Below are positions 9,701 through 17,797 of a stretch of DNA of 64,000 nucleotides, piece after piece. The notes beneath the pieces are model-generated. The model was not told the origin of the DNA. It saw only the letters and a program-made list of their open reading frames with translations, and did not search any database. The DNA lies in assembly GCF_000235425.2 (NCBI RefSeq), contig NZ_KI912266.1, forward strand, positions 4,047,293-4,111,292. Reading direction: 5' to 3'. Numbering within the stretch: the stretch's first letter is position 1; each line of letters opens with the position of its first letter. Position numbers and translations under genes: made by a program. The DNA comes from Pseudofrankia saprophytica. GTDB taxonomy: Bacteria > Actinomycetota > Actinomycetes > Frankiales > Frankiaceae.

Positions 9701-10000
9701 GACTACCACTGGGCGATGGCCGCCATGTGCCGGCTGCACGCTGCGATCCGGCTCGGCGAGCTGGACGTCGTGCGGGAGGTCTACGACGCGTTCCGTCCCT
9801 TCGCCGGGCTGCTGCACGTGAACGGCACGTGCAGCACCGTCGACGGGGCGTACGACGGCCACCTGGGGGAGGCGTTGCTGGCGCTCGGGGACCACGAGCG
9901 CGCGCGGGCCCACCTGGAGGAGGCGGTACGCCTGCTGGAGCAGGCGGGCGCCGGCTACTGGCTGGCAAGGGCCCGACAAGCGCTCGGCAAGTGCACGTAA
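6695..10000 (+). CDS. AfsR/SARP-type BTAD transcriptional regulator with ATPase and TPR regions
   Basis: The protein has 1101 residues. Residues 1-95 are an OmpR-like winged helix ('VPVGPPKRRALLALLAMHA', 'GSLQVHISNLRRRLEP'). Residues 100-250 form a BTAD domain ('LVLAHYRAGRQAAALDCLRS'). A STAND-type ATPase follows with Walker A 'GEPGVGKTSLL' near residue 318 and Walker B-like 'VIVVLEDIHAADD', and a long helical TPR-like C-terminus. These are pathway-specific activators that bind direct repeats upstream of specialised-metabolite genes. The GTG start overlaps the 40-codon leader ORF by 10 bases. It is followed after 45 bases by the hemerythrin and PNPOx genes, probable co-transcribed partners. 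Confidence 0.88.
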   Translation: MRLNVLGPIELVVAGQAVPVGPPKRRALLALLAMHADRVLPADLLADRLWSGNPPTSAQGSLQVHISNLRRRLEPDRRPGTTPTVLVSAADGYGLMTGGLGLDTRDFETLRSAGSGHLAEGRHKEAVDALAEALDLWRGDPYADVRSEGWAQPEIGRLEQVRLDAVEGLATALLELGRHTDVLARLDSFVREHPLRERAWELLVLAHYRAGRQAAALDCLRSAREVLAAELGIDPGPRLRELEGAVLRQDATLLPPQRPATASPPRRPPVPTPNQTTARGAPEPAADQPVFVGRESALAFLHEAAKASSAVGQVVLVDGEPGVGKTSLLRRFRATADVPVGWGSSPDHETAPALWPWERVLRDLAATAPEATLPDEVGRFLTGGLEAIPASDAQGARLRFFEAVGAFLAAAGPVIVVLEDIHAADDATLRLLVHVVSTSRPGLLVVATFRRHEASALTGTLSALSRLGARRLGLDGLATEEVRVLVRELSGRDPGSGKAEELRWRTAGNPFFLTELARAGEELPQGVLDVVLHRVASLGEEAARLLELAAVMGDEFEAGVLAQVAGGTVGDLLRPLDLALDAGLVRESSYRLGGYEFAHALVTDALLSRRSRLWRARVHEQVAGVLARVHGDRDDLAAVIARHWLAAAELGAQPARMAMGSCARAARAALRRHAPDDAAVSWQEALAAAELAGAGPAERFELAVGLAESRYAAGRFDEGYEAVEQALALAGTDPDLAVHAADIAMGHGVWVPFRYGLDVAAVRDSMDRAVRELPPSRPAWATAQAVRAVVLAQTGREDEVDPVSSRAVAAAERLGDPAVARRVLHLRLLALQGQDFIEQRAETARRLLAEPDLSSQLRVIAQLYLFDHLVECGRVPAARVLLAEIDALLRDLHNPTLAMQAAVAHVGLDLLQGVPDPARHFEPVRATLSFADLAYFEASLLAVRAETLIQQDRLGEEAAWIEEMSRRTGLAGFAYALAYALADLGERERARRLLVETPLPPRDYHWAMAAMCRLHAAIRLGELDVVREVYDAFRPFAGLLHVNGTCSTVDGAYDGHLGEALLALGDHERARAHLEEAVRLLEQAGAGYWLARARQALGKCT

Positions 10001-10045
10001 AGGCAGGTCGCGCACTCTGTTTCCGACACGTGAGGGAACAGACTG

Positions 10046-10690
10046 ATGATCATGCCAGAACACCTGACCGGATTCCTGATGATGCACGCCGGTTTCCGCG
10101 CCGAGCTCGGCCGCCTGGCCGCGGCGTGCGCGAACCCGCGTGACGACGCGCACGAGGAACTGCTGGAGGAGCAGCTCGCGCTCGTGCTGGACATGCTGCA
10201 CGCCCACCACTCGCACGAGAACGCCAGCCTGTGGCCCACGCTCGTCGGCCGCGCACCGGAGGCGGCGGATGTGCTGGCCGAGCTGGAGTCCGAGCATTCC
10301 GTGCTCGACCCGCTCATGGTGGCCGCCTCCGATCGCGGGGTGCCCCTGGCCGAGCGCGCGCCCACCCTGTGGCGGCTGCACGAGCTCGTCAACGAGCACC
10401 TCGACCACGAGGAGCTGACGGCCGTTCCGGTCATGCTCCGCTACCTCACCCTCGACGACGTCGAGGCCGACAAGCGCCAGGCGATGGACGACTTCGGCCG
10501 CCGCCGAGCCCCCGTCATCTTCGGCTGGCTCGCCTCCAGCGCGGACGCCGACCTGCTCTCGAGGTCGTACGCCGACCTGCCCGTCGTGGCCCGGCTCATG
10601 TTCCGCCTGTTCTGGTGGCCGGCCTACCGGCGGCGCTTCACCCGCCTGTACGGCGCCACCATTCCCGCGAACGCTCTCCTGGAGTCGTGA
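10046..10690 (+). CDS. Hemerythrin-domain protein
   Basis: The 214-residue protein carries the spaced His/Glu ligands of a diiron hemerythrin-like four-helix bundle: 'HLTGFLMMHAGFRAELG', 'MLHAHHSHENASLWP', 'ESEHSVLDPLM' and 'LVNEHLDHEELTAVP'. Such proteins bind O2 or NO, or sense redox state. ATG 10046 has 'GAGGGA' upstream; an ATG at 10052 is an alternative. The stop overlaps the ATG of the PNPOx-type gene by one base (TGATG), so the two are translationally coupled. It is likely in an operon with the BTAD regulator. Confidence 0.85.
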   Translation: MIMPEHLTGFLMMHAGFRAELGRLAAACANPRDDAHEELLEEQLALVLDMLHAHHSHENASLWPTLVGRAPEAADVLAELESEHSVLDPLMVAASDRGVPLAERAPTLWRLHELVNEHLDHEELTAVPVMLRYLTLDDVEADKRQAMDDFGRRRAPVIFGWLASSADADLLSRSYADLPVVARLMFRLFWWPAYRRRFTRLYGATIPANALLES

Positions 10691-11691
10691 TGACCGCATC
10701 CGCTTCGACCACCTGGCCGCACGACGTGGCCGACATCTTCGACCGCGCCATGGTCTGCGAATACGCCTCGCTCACCCGTGACGGCCGGCCCGTCACCTGG
10801 CCCGTCACGCCATACGTCGGCGCGGCCGGCAGTTTCGACGTGAGCACCGGGCTCACCTACCCCGACAAGGCCGAGCGCGCCCGGCGCGACCCGCGCGTCG
10901 CGCTGCTCTGCTCCAGCGCCGACGGCACCGCGCTCGACGGTGTCCATCCCCGGGTGCCCGTCGTCCTCGTGCAGGGCCGGGCGACCGTACGCGACGCGGA
11001 TCTGCAGGCCAACACCGACCGGTACGTCCGCGCGTCGCTGGCCAAGACCGGCGCCGGGTTCGCCGGGATGCCGTGGTTCCTGGTGAAGCGGCTGGGATGG
11101 TATTTCGCTCGCATCTGGGTGGAGGTCACCCCCGAGAGGATCCTCTGGTGGCCCGAGGGCGACCTGTCCAGGACGCCCGAGGTCTGGACGGCCCCCGGGG
11201 ACGTCGTGGTCCCAGCCTCCGACCCCGCTCCCACGGGCCCCCGGCTGCCGAGCCGATCGGCCCCGCCGGCGGACTGGCGGCCGTTCGCCGATCGCACCGC
11301 CCGCCTGGGCGAGCCCGTCGTGACCATGGTCGCCGACGGCATGCCGCTGGCGGCGCGCACCCGCTCGGCCGTACGCACCGAGGCCGGCTTCGACGTGCGG
11401 CTGCCGGTGGGCGTCCAGGCTGCCGAGGGGCCGGTGTGCCTGACCTTCCATCGGCACGGTCCGGCCATGGAGTGGCAGGAGAACGTGGTGCTCGTCGGGA
11501 CGGCGACCGCAGAGAGCGACCGGCTGAGCGTGCGGGTCGAGCGGGTCCTGAATGACTGGAGCCTGTCCGGGAAACGCCGTGAGCGGAACCGTTCCTTCCT
11601 CGGCCAGGGCAAACTGCTCAGGAAGCGCCTGGAGGTCGAGGCCGCCCGCCGCGACCAGCCCGTCCCCCGCGTGCGCCGCCCCCACGCCTGA
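10690..11691 (+). CDS. Pyridoxamine 5'-phosphate oxidase (PNPOx)-fold protein
   Basis: The 333-residue protein starts with a split-barrel flavin-binding region: 'CEYASLTRDGRPVTWPVTPY', 'LTYPDKAERARRDPRVALLC' and 'PVVLVQGRATVRDADLQANT'. A second, divergent half carries 'LPVGVQAAEGPVCLTFHRHG'. It reads as two tandem split-barrel halves. Members bind FMN, F420 or heme and are often reductases of unknown substrate. The ATG overlaps the hemerythrin stop. The C-terminus is basic ('SGKRRERNRSFLGQGKLLRK'). Confidence 0.78.
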   Translation: MTASASTTWPHDVADIFDRAMVCEYASLTRDGRPVTWPVTPYVGAAGSFDVSTGLTYPDKAERARRDPRVALLCSSADGTALDGVHPRVPVVLVQGRATVRDADLQANTDRYVRASLAKTGAGFAGMPWFLVKRLGWYFARIWVEVTPERILWWPEGDLSRTPEVWTAPGDVVVPASDPAPTGPRLPSRSAPPADWRPFADRTARLGEPVVTMVADGMPLAARTRSAVRTEAGFDVRLPVGVQAAEGPVCLTFHRHGPAMEWQENVVLVGTATAESDRLSVRVERVLNDWSLSGKRRERNRSFLGQGKLLRKRLEVEAARRDQPVPRVRRPHA

Positions 11692-11723
11692 CTCCGTCCG
11701 CGAATCCCGCGGGAGGCAGCTGG

Positions 11724-12243
11724 TCAGCCGGCGAAGCCGAGGTCGCGCAGGGCTTTGCGGTAGGCGAGGCCGAGGGCGTCGAAGGCGCGGTGCACCTCGT
11801 CGGTGGCGGCGAACACCCTGGTGGGCCGTTGGGATTCGACGATGGTCTTGTCGGGTGCCCAGATCCTGTCCTCGACGGCCTGCAGGCCAGCGCCGTCCAC
11901 CGGGCCGTTCCCGTAGACCGCCGGGTCGAAGGCGGCCATCCAGTACAGCCGTAGCGTCGTCGCCGAGGTGGGCGCGCACACGGAGAACAGCACGCTGCGC
12001 GGCCCGCTCGCGCCGCCGAGCCAGACGGCGAACGGCAGTTCGATCCGGTACTGGAAGAGCGTCTCGCCGACGGGGCGGCGCCCGTCGGGGCCCGGCTCGG
12101 CGACGGGGTTCACGCTCGGGTAGCGGTAGTCCGCCTCGACCGTCCAGGCTGTGCGGCGCACCGGGTACGGGTCGACGGCGAGCGCCTCACCGTTGCCGAA
12201 CGTGTCCGTGTGCAGGACGGAGAAATGCCCGACGTCGCAGAAG
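11724..12243 (-). pseudogene. Rieske oxygenase C-terminal half, copy B
   Basis: This is a 5'-truncated copy of the Rieske oxygenase gene at 22606-23694. From 'CDVGHFSVLH' to the stop the two are nearly identical at the nucleotide level, with a few substitutions and one 3-base insertion (an extra Asp in 'AATDEVHRAF'). The Rieske 2Fe-2S domain is missing, and an in-frame stop lies just upstream of the break at 12243. The iron-binding facial-triad region survives but has no electron donor domain, so a functional product is unlikely. Confidence 0.88.
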
Positions 12244-12269
12244 AAACATCAACAAGGGTGCATGACCCG

Positions 12270-12422
12270 TCAGAGGCTGCCCACCACCGCGGCTCCCAGC
12301 TCCCTGCAGGCTGCACGGGAGGCCTGGTCCACTGACCGCGCGTGACGAGGACGGGGACAGGACCTGCTTCCACTTCAAGCCCGTTGCGGTGGTCTCGACG
12401 CCCCGGACCGCGCCGCCCCGTC
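12270..12422 (-). pseudogene. Flavodoxin-like oxidoreductase C-terminal fragment 1
   Basis: The minus strand reads 'GAVRGVETTATGLKWKQV', then after a frame change 'DQASRAACRELGAAVVGSL' and a stop. This is the same C-terminal sequence found near 16404-16680. It lies immediately upstream of Rieske copy B on the same strand. The N-terminal flavin-binding part is gone and the reading frame is broken. Confidence 0.7.
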
Positions 12423-12548
12423 AGCGTAGGGGCGCGCCAACCGCGCGCCTCGCGCGAGGTCGTGCATCCGATTCTCGTCGAACGAGTTCGGATCTCTAGA
12501 GTTCGGGCGCAGGTTCCGCGTTCCCAGGTGTGCAGGAGGATGCTGACG

Positions 12549-14912
12549 GTGACGGTGACGGCGACACCAGCGCGTGACCGGTTGGCCAGGACATTGCGCG
12601 GTGACGCAGAGCCCGCGTTCGGCGTGGCGCTGACGGCGAGGACGGATGACCTGAGTCTTGAGGTCGAGGGCGTCGGGCCCGTCGCGTTCCCGGTGCGGCC
12701 CGTGCAGGCCCGCGAGCTGCTCGGCCTCGGTCACCCTGCCCGTTTCGGCCGCGGCGAGGAGACGCTGACCGACCGCGGCGTCCGGGACACCTGGGAGATC
12801 CCGAAGGACCTTGTTCGCGTGAGGTGGGACGACGACGCGCTGAACGCCATCCTGACAACGGCGAAAGACGATCTGGGCCTACCGATCGCCGCCGAGCTGA
12901 CGGCCGACCTTCATTCCCTCCTCGTGTATGAGCCGGGCCAGTTCTTCCGCGCCCATCAGGACAGCGAGAAGGACGACTCGATGATCGGCACCATGGTGGT
13001 GACGCTGCCGTCCAGTTACACCGGCGGCGAGCTGGTGGTGCGCCACCTCGAGGAGGAGAAGACCTACCGGGGCTCGAAGACGGCGCTGTCACTGGTCGCC
13101 TTCTACGCCGACTGCCGGCACGAGATCCTCGAGGTGCGGTCAGGGTACCGGATCGCGCTCACCTACAACCTCCTGCTTGGCGGTGATACCTCCTTGCCTG
13201 AAGGCGACGAGGGAGCAGTCGCCGAGCTGACCGCTATCCTCCGCGAGCACTTCGGCACGCCTGTGCCCAGCCGCTACGGCCCGCGCGCGGCCACCTCGCC
13301 GAGCCGGCTCGCCTACCTCCTCGACCACGAGTACACCCCCCGTGCGCTGGGCTGGAGCGGGCTGAAGGGGGCCGACGCCGCACGCGGGTCCCTGCTGCGG
13401 GCCGCGGCCGACCGGGCGGGGTGCGAGGCCGTCCTCGCGCTCGCCGACATCAAGACGACGCACAGCGCCTACGAGGCAGACGACGACTACGAGTACCGAG
13501 GCCGGTACTGGGATGACGATGACGATGACGAGGACTCGGGCAGCTCGGGCGACTACGAGATCCAGGAGCTGATCGACTCCGAGGTAACCCTCACGCACTG
13601 GACCGGCCCGGACGGCACCCGACTGGAGAAGACCTCGCTGTTCGTTGGAAGCGACGAGGTATGCGCATCCACCGGGACCGACGACCTCGAGCCCTACTCC
13701 TCGGAGTACGAGGGGTACATGGGCAACTGGGGCAACACGCTGGACCGCTGGTACCACCGGGCCGCGGTCGTCGTCTGGCCCCGGGAGCAGGCCTTCGCGA
13801 ACCGCGCCGAAACCTCACCAGGCTGGGCTCTCGACGAACTCGCCGCGATGGCGGCCTCCGGTGATCTTTCAGGCGCCCAGGCCGCCGCGGCGACGCTCCA
13901 GCCGTTCTGGGACAGCTCGCTGCGCGCCCGGACGCCGGATGACAAGGAGAGGATCTCTGGACTCTTCGGTAAGGCGCTGCGGGCGGCAAGCGTCGTCGAG
14001 GACCCGGCGACAGCGACGATGCTGCTGGACCCGTTCCGCGTGGAAAGCCTGACCACTGGTGACATCGACGCATTCGGAAGGCTCGTCAGCGGTTACGGCC
14101 AGCAGTGGACCGCCGGGTTGCTGCGGACCTGGTTTGGTGCGGCGCAGCCGGCGTGGGCATACGCCGGCGGACCGGAACGGCGGCAGTGGGTGGCGGACGA
14201 GCTCCCTGCCCTGTGTGCGGGGCTGCACGCCGCGCACGGGGCCGGCGCTGCGGCGGCGCGGCAGCTCCTCGACCTGGTATGGAAGTGGGCCGCCAAGGAT
14301 ATCGACACAACGTTCGCCTCGTCGTCGCCCAGCTACCGCGACACGGCACTCGCCGCCCTGGCCAGACCGCTCGCCTCCGTACTGACAGCCGCCGCCGCGA
14401 TGACGGACGCGGGCACCCGGGACGCGGTGATCGGCCATCTCCGGCAGAGAGACGACGCTGTCACCGGGCTGGAGATGCCGGCGCTGCGCGCCGCGGCGGA
14501 GCTGCCCGACGACGGCACACACGCCGAGGTCGGCTTCGACGACTTGGCCGCGGACTGCGCGGCACGGCTGCGTGCCCGGCTGGCTCAACCGCCGCGCGCG
14601 TCCGGTGACTGGTCGATCGAACTGCCCGCGGGCGGCTGCTCCTGCGACCTGTGCGGCACCCTCCGCGCATTCCTGGCAGACCCGGACCAGCGCACGTTCG
14701 ACTGGCCGCTCGCGGAGAAGCGCAGGCAGCACCTCCACTCCCGCATCGACGCCGCCGAACTACCCGTCAGCCACGTCACGAGGAGGCAGGGCCGCCCCTA
14801 CACACTCGTTCTCCGCAAGACCGACGCGCTGTTCACCGACGAGGTCGAGGCACGGGCCAGGGACCAGGAGAACCTGGAGTCGCTCGCGGCAGCATGGAAT
14901 CTCGGCACTTGA
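12549..14912 (+). CDS. 2OG-Fe(II) oxygenase-fold protein with large C-terminal region
   Basis: The protein has about 787 residues. The N-terminal third resembles a prolyl-4-hydroxylase-like 2OG-Fe(II) domain: 'YEPGQFFRAHQDSEKDD' holds the HxD pair near residue 134, 'SSYTGGELVVRH' is a family strand, and 'DCRHEILEVRSGYRIALTYN' holds the distal His (about 190) and the 2OG-binding Arg. An acidic stretch of consecutive Asp near residue 325 and a helical C-terminus with 'CSCDLCGTLRAFL' follow. SD 'AGGAGG' at 12534-12539 abuts an ATG at 12540, so GTG 12549 has the better spacing; ATG 12540 is possible. Residue target unknown. It lies between debris blocks but has normal codon use. Confidence 0.75.
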   Translation: MTVTATPARDRLARTLRGDAEPAFGVALTARTDDLSLEVEGVGPVAFPVRPVQARELLGLGHPARFGRGEETLTDRGVRDTWEIPKDLVRVRWDDDALNAILTTAKDDLGLPIAAELTADLHSLLVYEPGQFFRAHQDSEKDDSMIGTMVVTLPSSYTGGELVVRHLEEEKTYRGSKTALSLVAFYADCRHEILEVRSGYRIALTYNLLLGGDTSLPEGDEGAVAELTAILREHFGTPVPSRYGPRAATSPSRLAYLLDHEYTPRALGWSGLKGADAARGSLLRAAADRAGCEAVLALADIKTTHSAYEADDDYEYRGRYWDDDDDDEDSGSSGDYEIQELIDSEVTLTHWTGPDGTRLEKTSLFVGSDEVCASTGTDDLEPYSSEYEGYMGNWGNTLDRWYHRAAVVVWPREQAFANRAETSPGWALDELAAMAASGDLSGAQAAAATLQPFWDSSLRARTPDDKERISGLFGKALRAASVVEDPATATMLLDPFRVESLTTGDIDAFGRLVSGYGQQWTAGLLRTWFGAAQPAWAYAGGPERRQWVADELPALCAGLHAAHGAGAAAARQLLDLVWKWAAKDIDTTFASSSPSYRDTALAALARPLASVLTAAAAMTDAGTRDAVIGHLRQRDDAVTGLEMPALRAAAELPDDGTHAEVGFDDLAADCAARLRARLAQPPRASGDWSIELPAGGCSCDLCGTLRAFLADPDQRTFDWPLAEKRRQHLHSRIDAAELPVSHVTRRQGRPYTLVLRKTDALFTDEVEARARDQENLESLAAAWNLGT

Positions 14913-15215
14913 TTCTCTGACGGTCTGACCAGCGTGGGCCGGTAGCAGCGCAGGCACCCGCGTCAGTCAGCTTCTCGCGGCACGCTGGCGAACCGCTCGA
15001 CGTAGCGATGCACCGCCCGGGCACCAGCTACGCCCCGCCCGCCGCTCGCCCAGGTGCTCGACAGCGAGCGCTGTCCGCTGGCGAGCCGGGTCGGCACCGC
15101 CGCTGGCGAGGCTCGCGGCAGCGCGCGCACGTATTGCTTCGGCCACCGAGTGGTCCGATCCCGCTCAAGCGCACAGGCCGCGGGGTCGGGCACAATCTTC
15201 CCAGAGGAGGTGGGC
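14913..15215. other. About 300 bases without a supported gene
   Basis: A minus-strand frame covers 14963-15277 with an Arg/Ser-rich product that has no recognisable domain and no ribosome site. The last 20 bases hold the strong 'AGAGGAGG' site of the mntA-like gene. Nothing else stands out. Confidence 0.45.
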
Positions 15216-15518
15216 ATGCATCCGTTGATCGAGGCCAGGCGAGCGGAGATCCAAGGGCTCTGCCGTCGGCTTGGCATCCGCCGCCTCGACCTCTTCGGCT
15301 CCGCGACCGGCGAAGCCTTCGACCTGGGCAGCAGCGACGTCGATGTCCTCGTCGAGTTCGACGCAGACCGCGCCGGATTCGACTACTACGGCACCTACTT
15401 CGCCCTCAAGGAGGGACTCGAGCGCTTGCTGGGCCGCGCCGTTGACGTCGTCAGCGTCACGAGCATCCGCAACCCCTACTTCCGCGACCAGGTCATGCGC
15501 ACCAGGCAGCCCCTGTAG
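15216..15518 (+). CDS. mntA: MntA-type minimal nucleotidyltransferase antitoxin
   Basis: The 100-residue protein has the polymerase-beta nucleotidyltransferase core: 'RLDLFGSATG' with G28-S29 and the acidic pair D41/D43 in 'SSDVDVLVEFD'. MntA antitoxins of the HepT/MntA family silence the HEPN RNase by adding AMP to a tyrosine near its active site. 'AGAGGAGG' lies 5 bases before ATG 15216. The gene is directly followed by its usual partner, a HEPN-domain gene, here apparently damaged. Short genes of this type often sit in accessory regions, as here. Confidence 0.85.
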   Translation: MHPLIEARRAEIQGLCRRLGIRRLDLFGSATGEAFDLGSSDVDVLVEFDADRAGFDYYGTYFALKEGLERLLGRAVDVVSVTSIRNPYFRDQVMRTRQPL

Positions 15519-15525
15519 GCAGCCT

Positions 15526-15858
15526 GACTCGCGCAAGTATCTCTGGGATGCCGCGAACGCGGCCGAACTCGCCAGAAGCTTCGCCCACGGCCAGACCTTC
15601 GCCGACTATCGGGCGAACGCGATGCTCCGCGCCGCCGTCGAGCGCGAGTTCGAGATCATCGGCGAGGCGCTCAACCAGCTCTCCAAGGTCGCCCCGGACC
15701 TCGCCGCCGCGATCCCCGAACTCCCTCGAATAGTCGCCTTCCGGAACATCCTCATCCGTGGCTACGCCACCGTCGACGACGCCCTCGTCTGGCAGGTACT
15801 CCAGGAAAAACTCCCCGAGCTCGAACAAGTGGTCCGCAGAATGCTGGCCGAAGACTGA
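15526..15858 (+). pseudogene. hepT: HepT-like HEPN toxin, start codon lost and catalytic His replaced
   Basis: The frame reads 'DSRKYLWDAANAAELARSF', 'VEREFEIIGEALNQLSKVAP' and 'IVAFRNILIRGYATVDDALV', a full-length HEPN/DUF86 domain. Two defects are visible. First, no ATG, GTG or TTG lies in frame near the expected N-terminus; the nearest are a TTG about 85 bases upstream inside mntA and an ATG about 30 codons inside the domain. Second, the RNase motif R-x4-H normally reads RNILIHGY, but here His is Arg (CGT, one base from CAT). The predicted RNase should therefore be inactive. It could still be made from the upstream TTG. Confidence 0.7.
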
Positions 15859-15876
15859 CCCGCCTGCGCCGAGGCC

Positions 15877-16045
15877 GACCACCGCGACGTCGCGGTTGAG
15901 CAGCCGGTGCCGGCCGGCGAGCACCAGCCCGAAGCCCCTGCGCCGAGCCGTCCATCGAGCTCGATGTTCGGCAGCGAGGCAGCCACCGACGCCGGTCGAC
16001 GATCACCCGGCACGCCGATCGGGACACCCAGCCACCTGGGCACCC
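15877..16045 (-). pseudogene. Ser/Thr protein kinase N-lobe fragment, frameshifted
   Basis: On the minus strand 'SVAASLPNIELDGRLGAG' continues in another frame as 'GFGLVLAGRHRLLNRDVAV'. Joined, they give the glycine-rich loop LGAGGFGLVLAG and the following strand of a bacterial Ser/Thr kinase. A single missing base in the GGC-GGC codons explains the shift. The rest of the kinase is absent. Identification rests on a short stretch. Confidence 0.5.
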
Positions 16046-16129
16046 CCGGCATTTCCATGGTGGTGGTGCCCGCATCGTAGCTATTCCCGCCGCGGGCCGT
16101 CCTCGCCCCGTCACGGAAACGGATCTCCA

Positions 16130-16311
16130 TGCGGATGGGGCCCCTCGACGCAGTCTCGGTTCGGTCGCGTAGGCGCTTCCACTTCAGCCCGGTGGCGATG
16201 GCCTCGACCCCGCGGATCTCCCCGATCATGTCGCTGTTGCCATGGACGTAGAGGGCGTATGGACGGCCGACTTTCGCTTCCAAGATCGGATAGTGGGCGC
16301 AGTCGCAGAAA
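16130..16311 (-). pseudogene. Flavodoxin-like oxidoreductase fragment 2
   Basis: The minus strand reads 'AHYPILEAKVGRPYALYVHG' then 'NSDMIGEIRGVEAIATGLKW', matching fragments 1, 3, 4 and 5. Its 5' part ('FCDCAHYP') departs from the others. There is no N-terminal flavin-binding loop. It is likely the C-terminal third of an NAD(P)H-dependent FMN-type oxidoreductase gene. Confidence 0.65.
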
Positions 16312-16403
16312 TGTGCCGAACCCTGGTCGCGAATACGTCACTTCTCGTAATCACCCGCCTGGCCAGGCGGAACGCGCGACCCACGAGGCGAGGCGTCGGT
16401 CAG

Positions 16404-16680
16404 CTACGGCATCAGGCTTGCGGCCACCGCGGCCCCAGCTCCCAGCACGCCTCTCGATCTTTCGCGTCCGGCGTGCCGAGCACCGTCACCGGCTCATGTA
16501 ACCGCTTCCACTTCAGACCGGTGGCAATCGTCTCCACGTTTCGAACCGCGCCCGTGGTGTCGGAGCCACCGTGGACGTACAGGGCATACGGCCGACCGAT
16601 AGTTGCTTCCAGGCAGGGGTAAAACGCTTGATCGCGGAACCTGCGGAAAGTCGCGTACCCCGCGCGGTTACGTTGCATAT
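16404..16680 (-). pseudogene. Flavodoxin-like oxidoreductase fragment 3, C-terminal frameshift
   Basis: This is the longest continuous piece: 'DQAFYPCLEATIGRPYALYV', 'HGGSDTTGAVRNVETIATG', 'LKWKRLHEPVTVLGTPDAKD' and 'REACWELG'. A single lost base after the Gly codon then shifts the frame; restored, the end would read 'AAVAASLMP' and stop, like fragment 1. The upstream part ('RAGYATFRRFR') has decayed. No intact copy exists in the window. Confidence 0.7.
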
Positions 16681-16758
16681 CCGATGAGGGTCGGCGCCAC
16701 GGTGAGGCCGCCGACCGGTTGCCCACGGCGCGGCCTTGGCCAGGGCTTCCCGTGCGGG

Positions 16759-17766
16759 TCACACTTTGGCTCGTTCGCCGCAGGAGCTGCGGGCGACCAG
16801 TGCGGGTTCGAAGGCGATGCTGACCGGCTCGGCGGGGGGGTCCACGACGAGTTCGGCTGCCCGTCGGCCCATCTGGTATGAGGGCTGAGTGATCACGGTG
16901 ATGCCGAGCGCGGGGGCCCAGGAGAAGTCGTCCATCGTCAGGAAGGCGATGTCGTCGGGGATGGCGATTCCTCGCGCGGTCAGGGCCGCATGGACGGCGA
17001 CGGTCAGGCGGCCGGCCGTGCAGGCGAGCGCGTCCAGCGGCCTGCGTCGATCGTCCGCGCGCGTGAGGAGAGTGCCGACGGCCCGGTCGACCTCCTCCTC
17101 CGTGGTCGCGGCGGTCACCGCGTCCTCGGGCAGGGACTGACCTCGTTCGGCGCAGGCCTGCCGCAGCCCCGCGACGCGGTCGATCTGGGATGGGCGTTCC
17201 CCGGAGGTGACGACGCCGATGGACGACCGCCCGCACTCGATCAGATGCGTGGCCATCAGGCGACCGGCCCCGACGTGATCCAGACTGACCGAGTGCAGAC
17301 CGGACGGCGGATCCTGCGCGGTGCGCGCCACGATCACACAGGGCGTGCCGTTCTCGGCCATATGTCGGGTACGGCTGTCAGTCCTCTCGTCGGTCGTCGT
17401 GATGAGCCCGCGCACCCGGTGCTCGTCCATCATCCGAATGAGGTCGATCTCATGATCGACGTTCCGGAAGGTGTTGGCGACCAGGACGAGGCTGTCGTTG
17501 GCCGCGGCCACGTCGTCGATGCCGCGCAGGAGGCCGAGATAGAAGGGGCTGCTCAGGTCACGGATGACAACGCCGAGCGCGCTGGAGCGGCCGGCGAAGA
17601 TGCCCCTGGTCAGCGCGTTGGGGGTGTATTCGAGACGGGTGACCGCATCCCACACTCTGGTAGCCGTCGTCTCCGTGACGGCTCCGCCGTTGAGGACACG
17701 GGAGACCGTGGCAGTGGACACGCCGGCACGCGCGGCGACGTCGCCGATGGTGACTCGCCTCGCCAT
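16759..17766 (-). CDS. LacI-family transcriptional regulator
   Basis: The 335-residue protein has an N-terminal LacI helix-turn-helix ('VTIGDVAARAGVSTATVSRV' with hinge 'LNGGAVTETTATRVWDAV') and a periplasmic-binding-protein-like effector domain ('ALGVVIRDLSSPFYLGLLRG', 'IPDDIAFLTMDDFSWAPALG'). ATG 17766 follows 'GGAGG' at good spacing. It is the last gene of a three-gene minus-strand run, 31 bases after the amidohydrolase. It probably represses the oxidase/amidohydrolase genes through a palindrome at 20474-20489, with an operon substrate as inducer. Confidence 0.9.
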   Translation of the reverse strand: MARRVTIGDVAARAGVSTATVSRVLNGGAVTETTATRVWDAVTRLEYTPNALTRGIFAGRSSALGVVIRDLSSPFYLGLLRGIDDVAAANDSLVLVANTFRNVDHEIDLIRMMDEHRVRGLITTTDERTDSRTRHMAENGTPCVIVARTAQDPPSGLHSVSLDHVGAGRLMATHLIECGRSSIGVVTSGERPSQIDRVAGLRQACAERGQSLPEDAVTAATTEEEVDRAVGTLLTRADDRRRPLDALACTAGRLTVAVHAALTARGIAIPDDIAFLTMDDFSWAPALGITVITQPSYQMGRRAAELVVDPPAEPVSIAFEPALVARSSCGERAKV

Positions 17767-17797
17767 GGATCCTCCGCACGTTTTGGGGGCCCGCTGG

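Noticed and set aside
7985-10699. 904-codon minus-strand open frame
   Set aside because: It is antisense to the BTAD regulator and hemerythrin genes, which have clear domains. Long antisense frames are expected at this GC content.
14963-15277. 104-codon minus-strand ORF overlapping mntA
   Set aside because: It overlaps a well-supported gene on the other strand, has no ribosome site and shows no recognisable motif.
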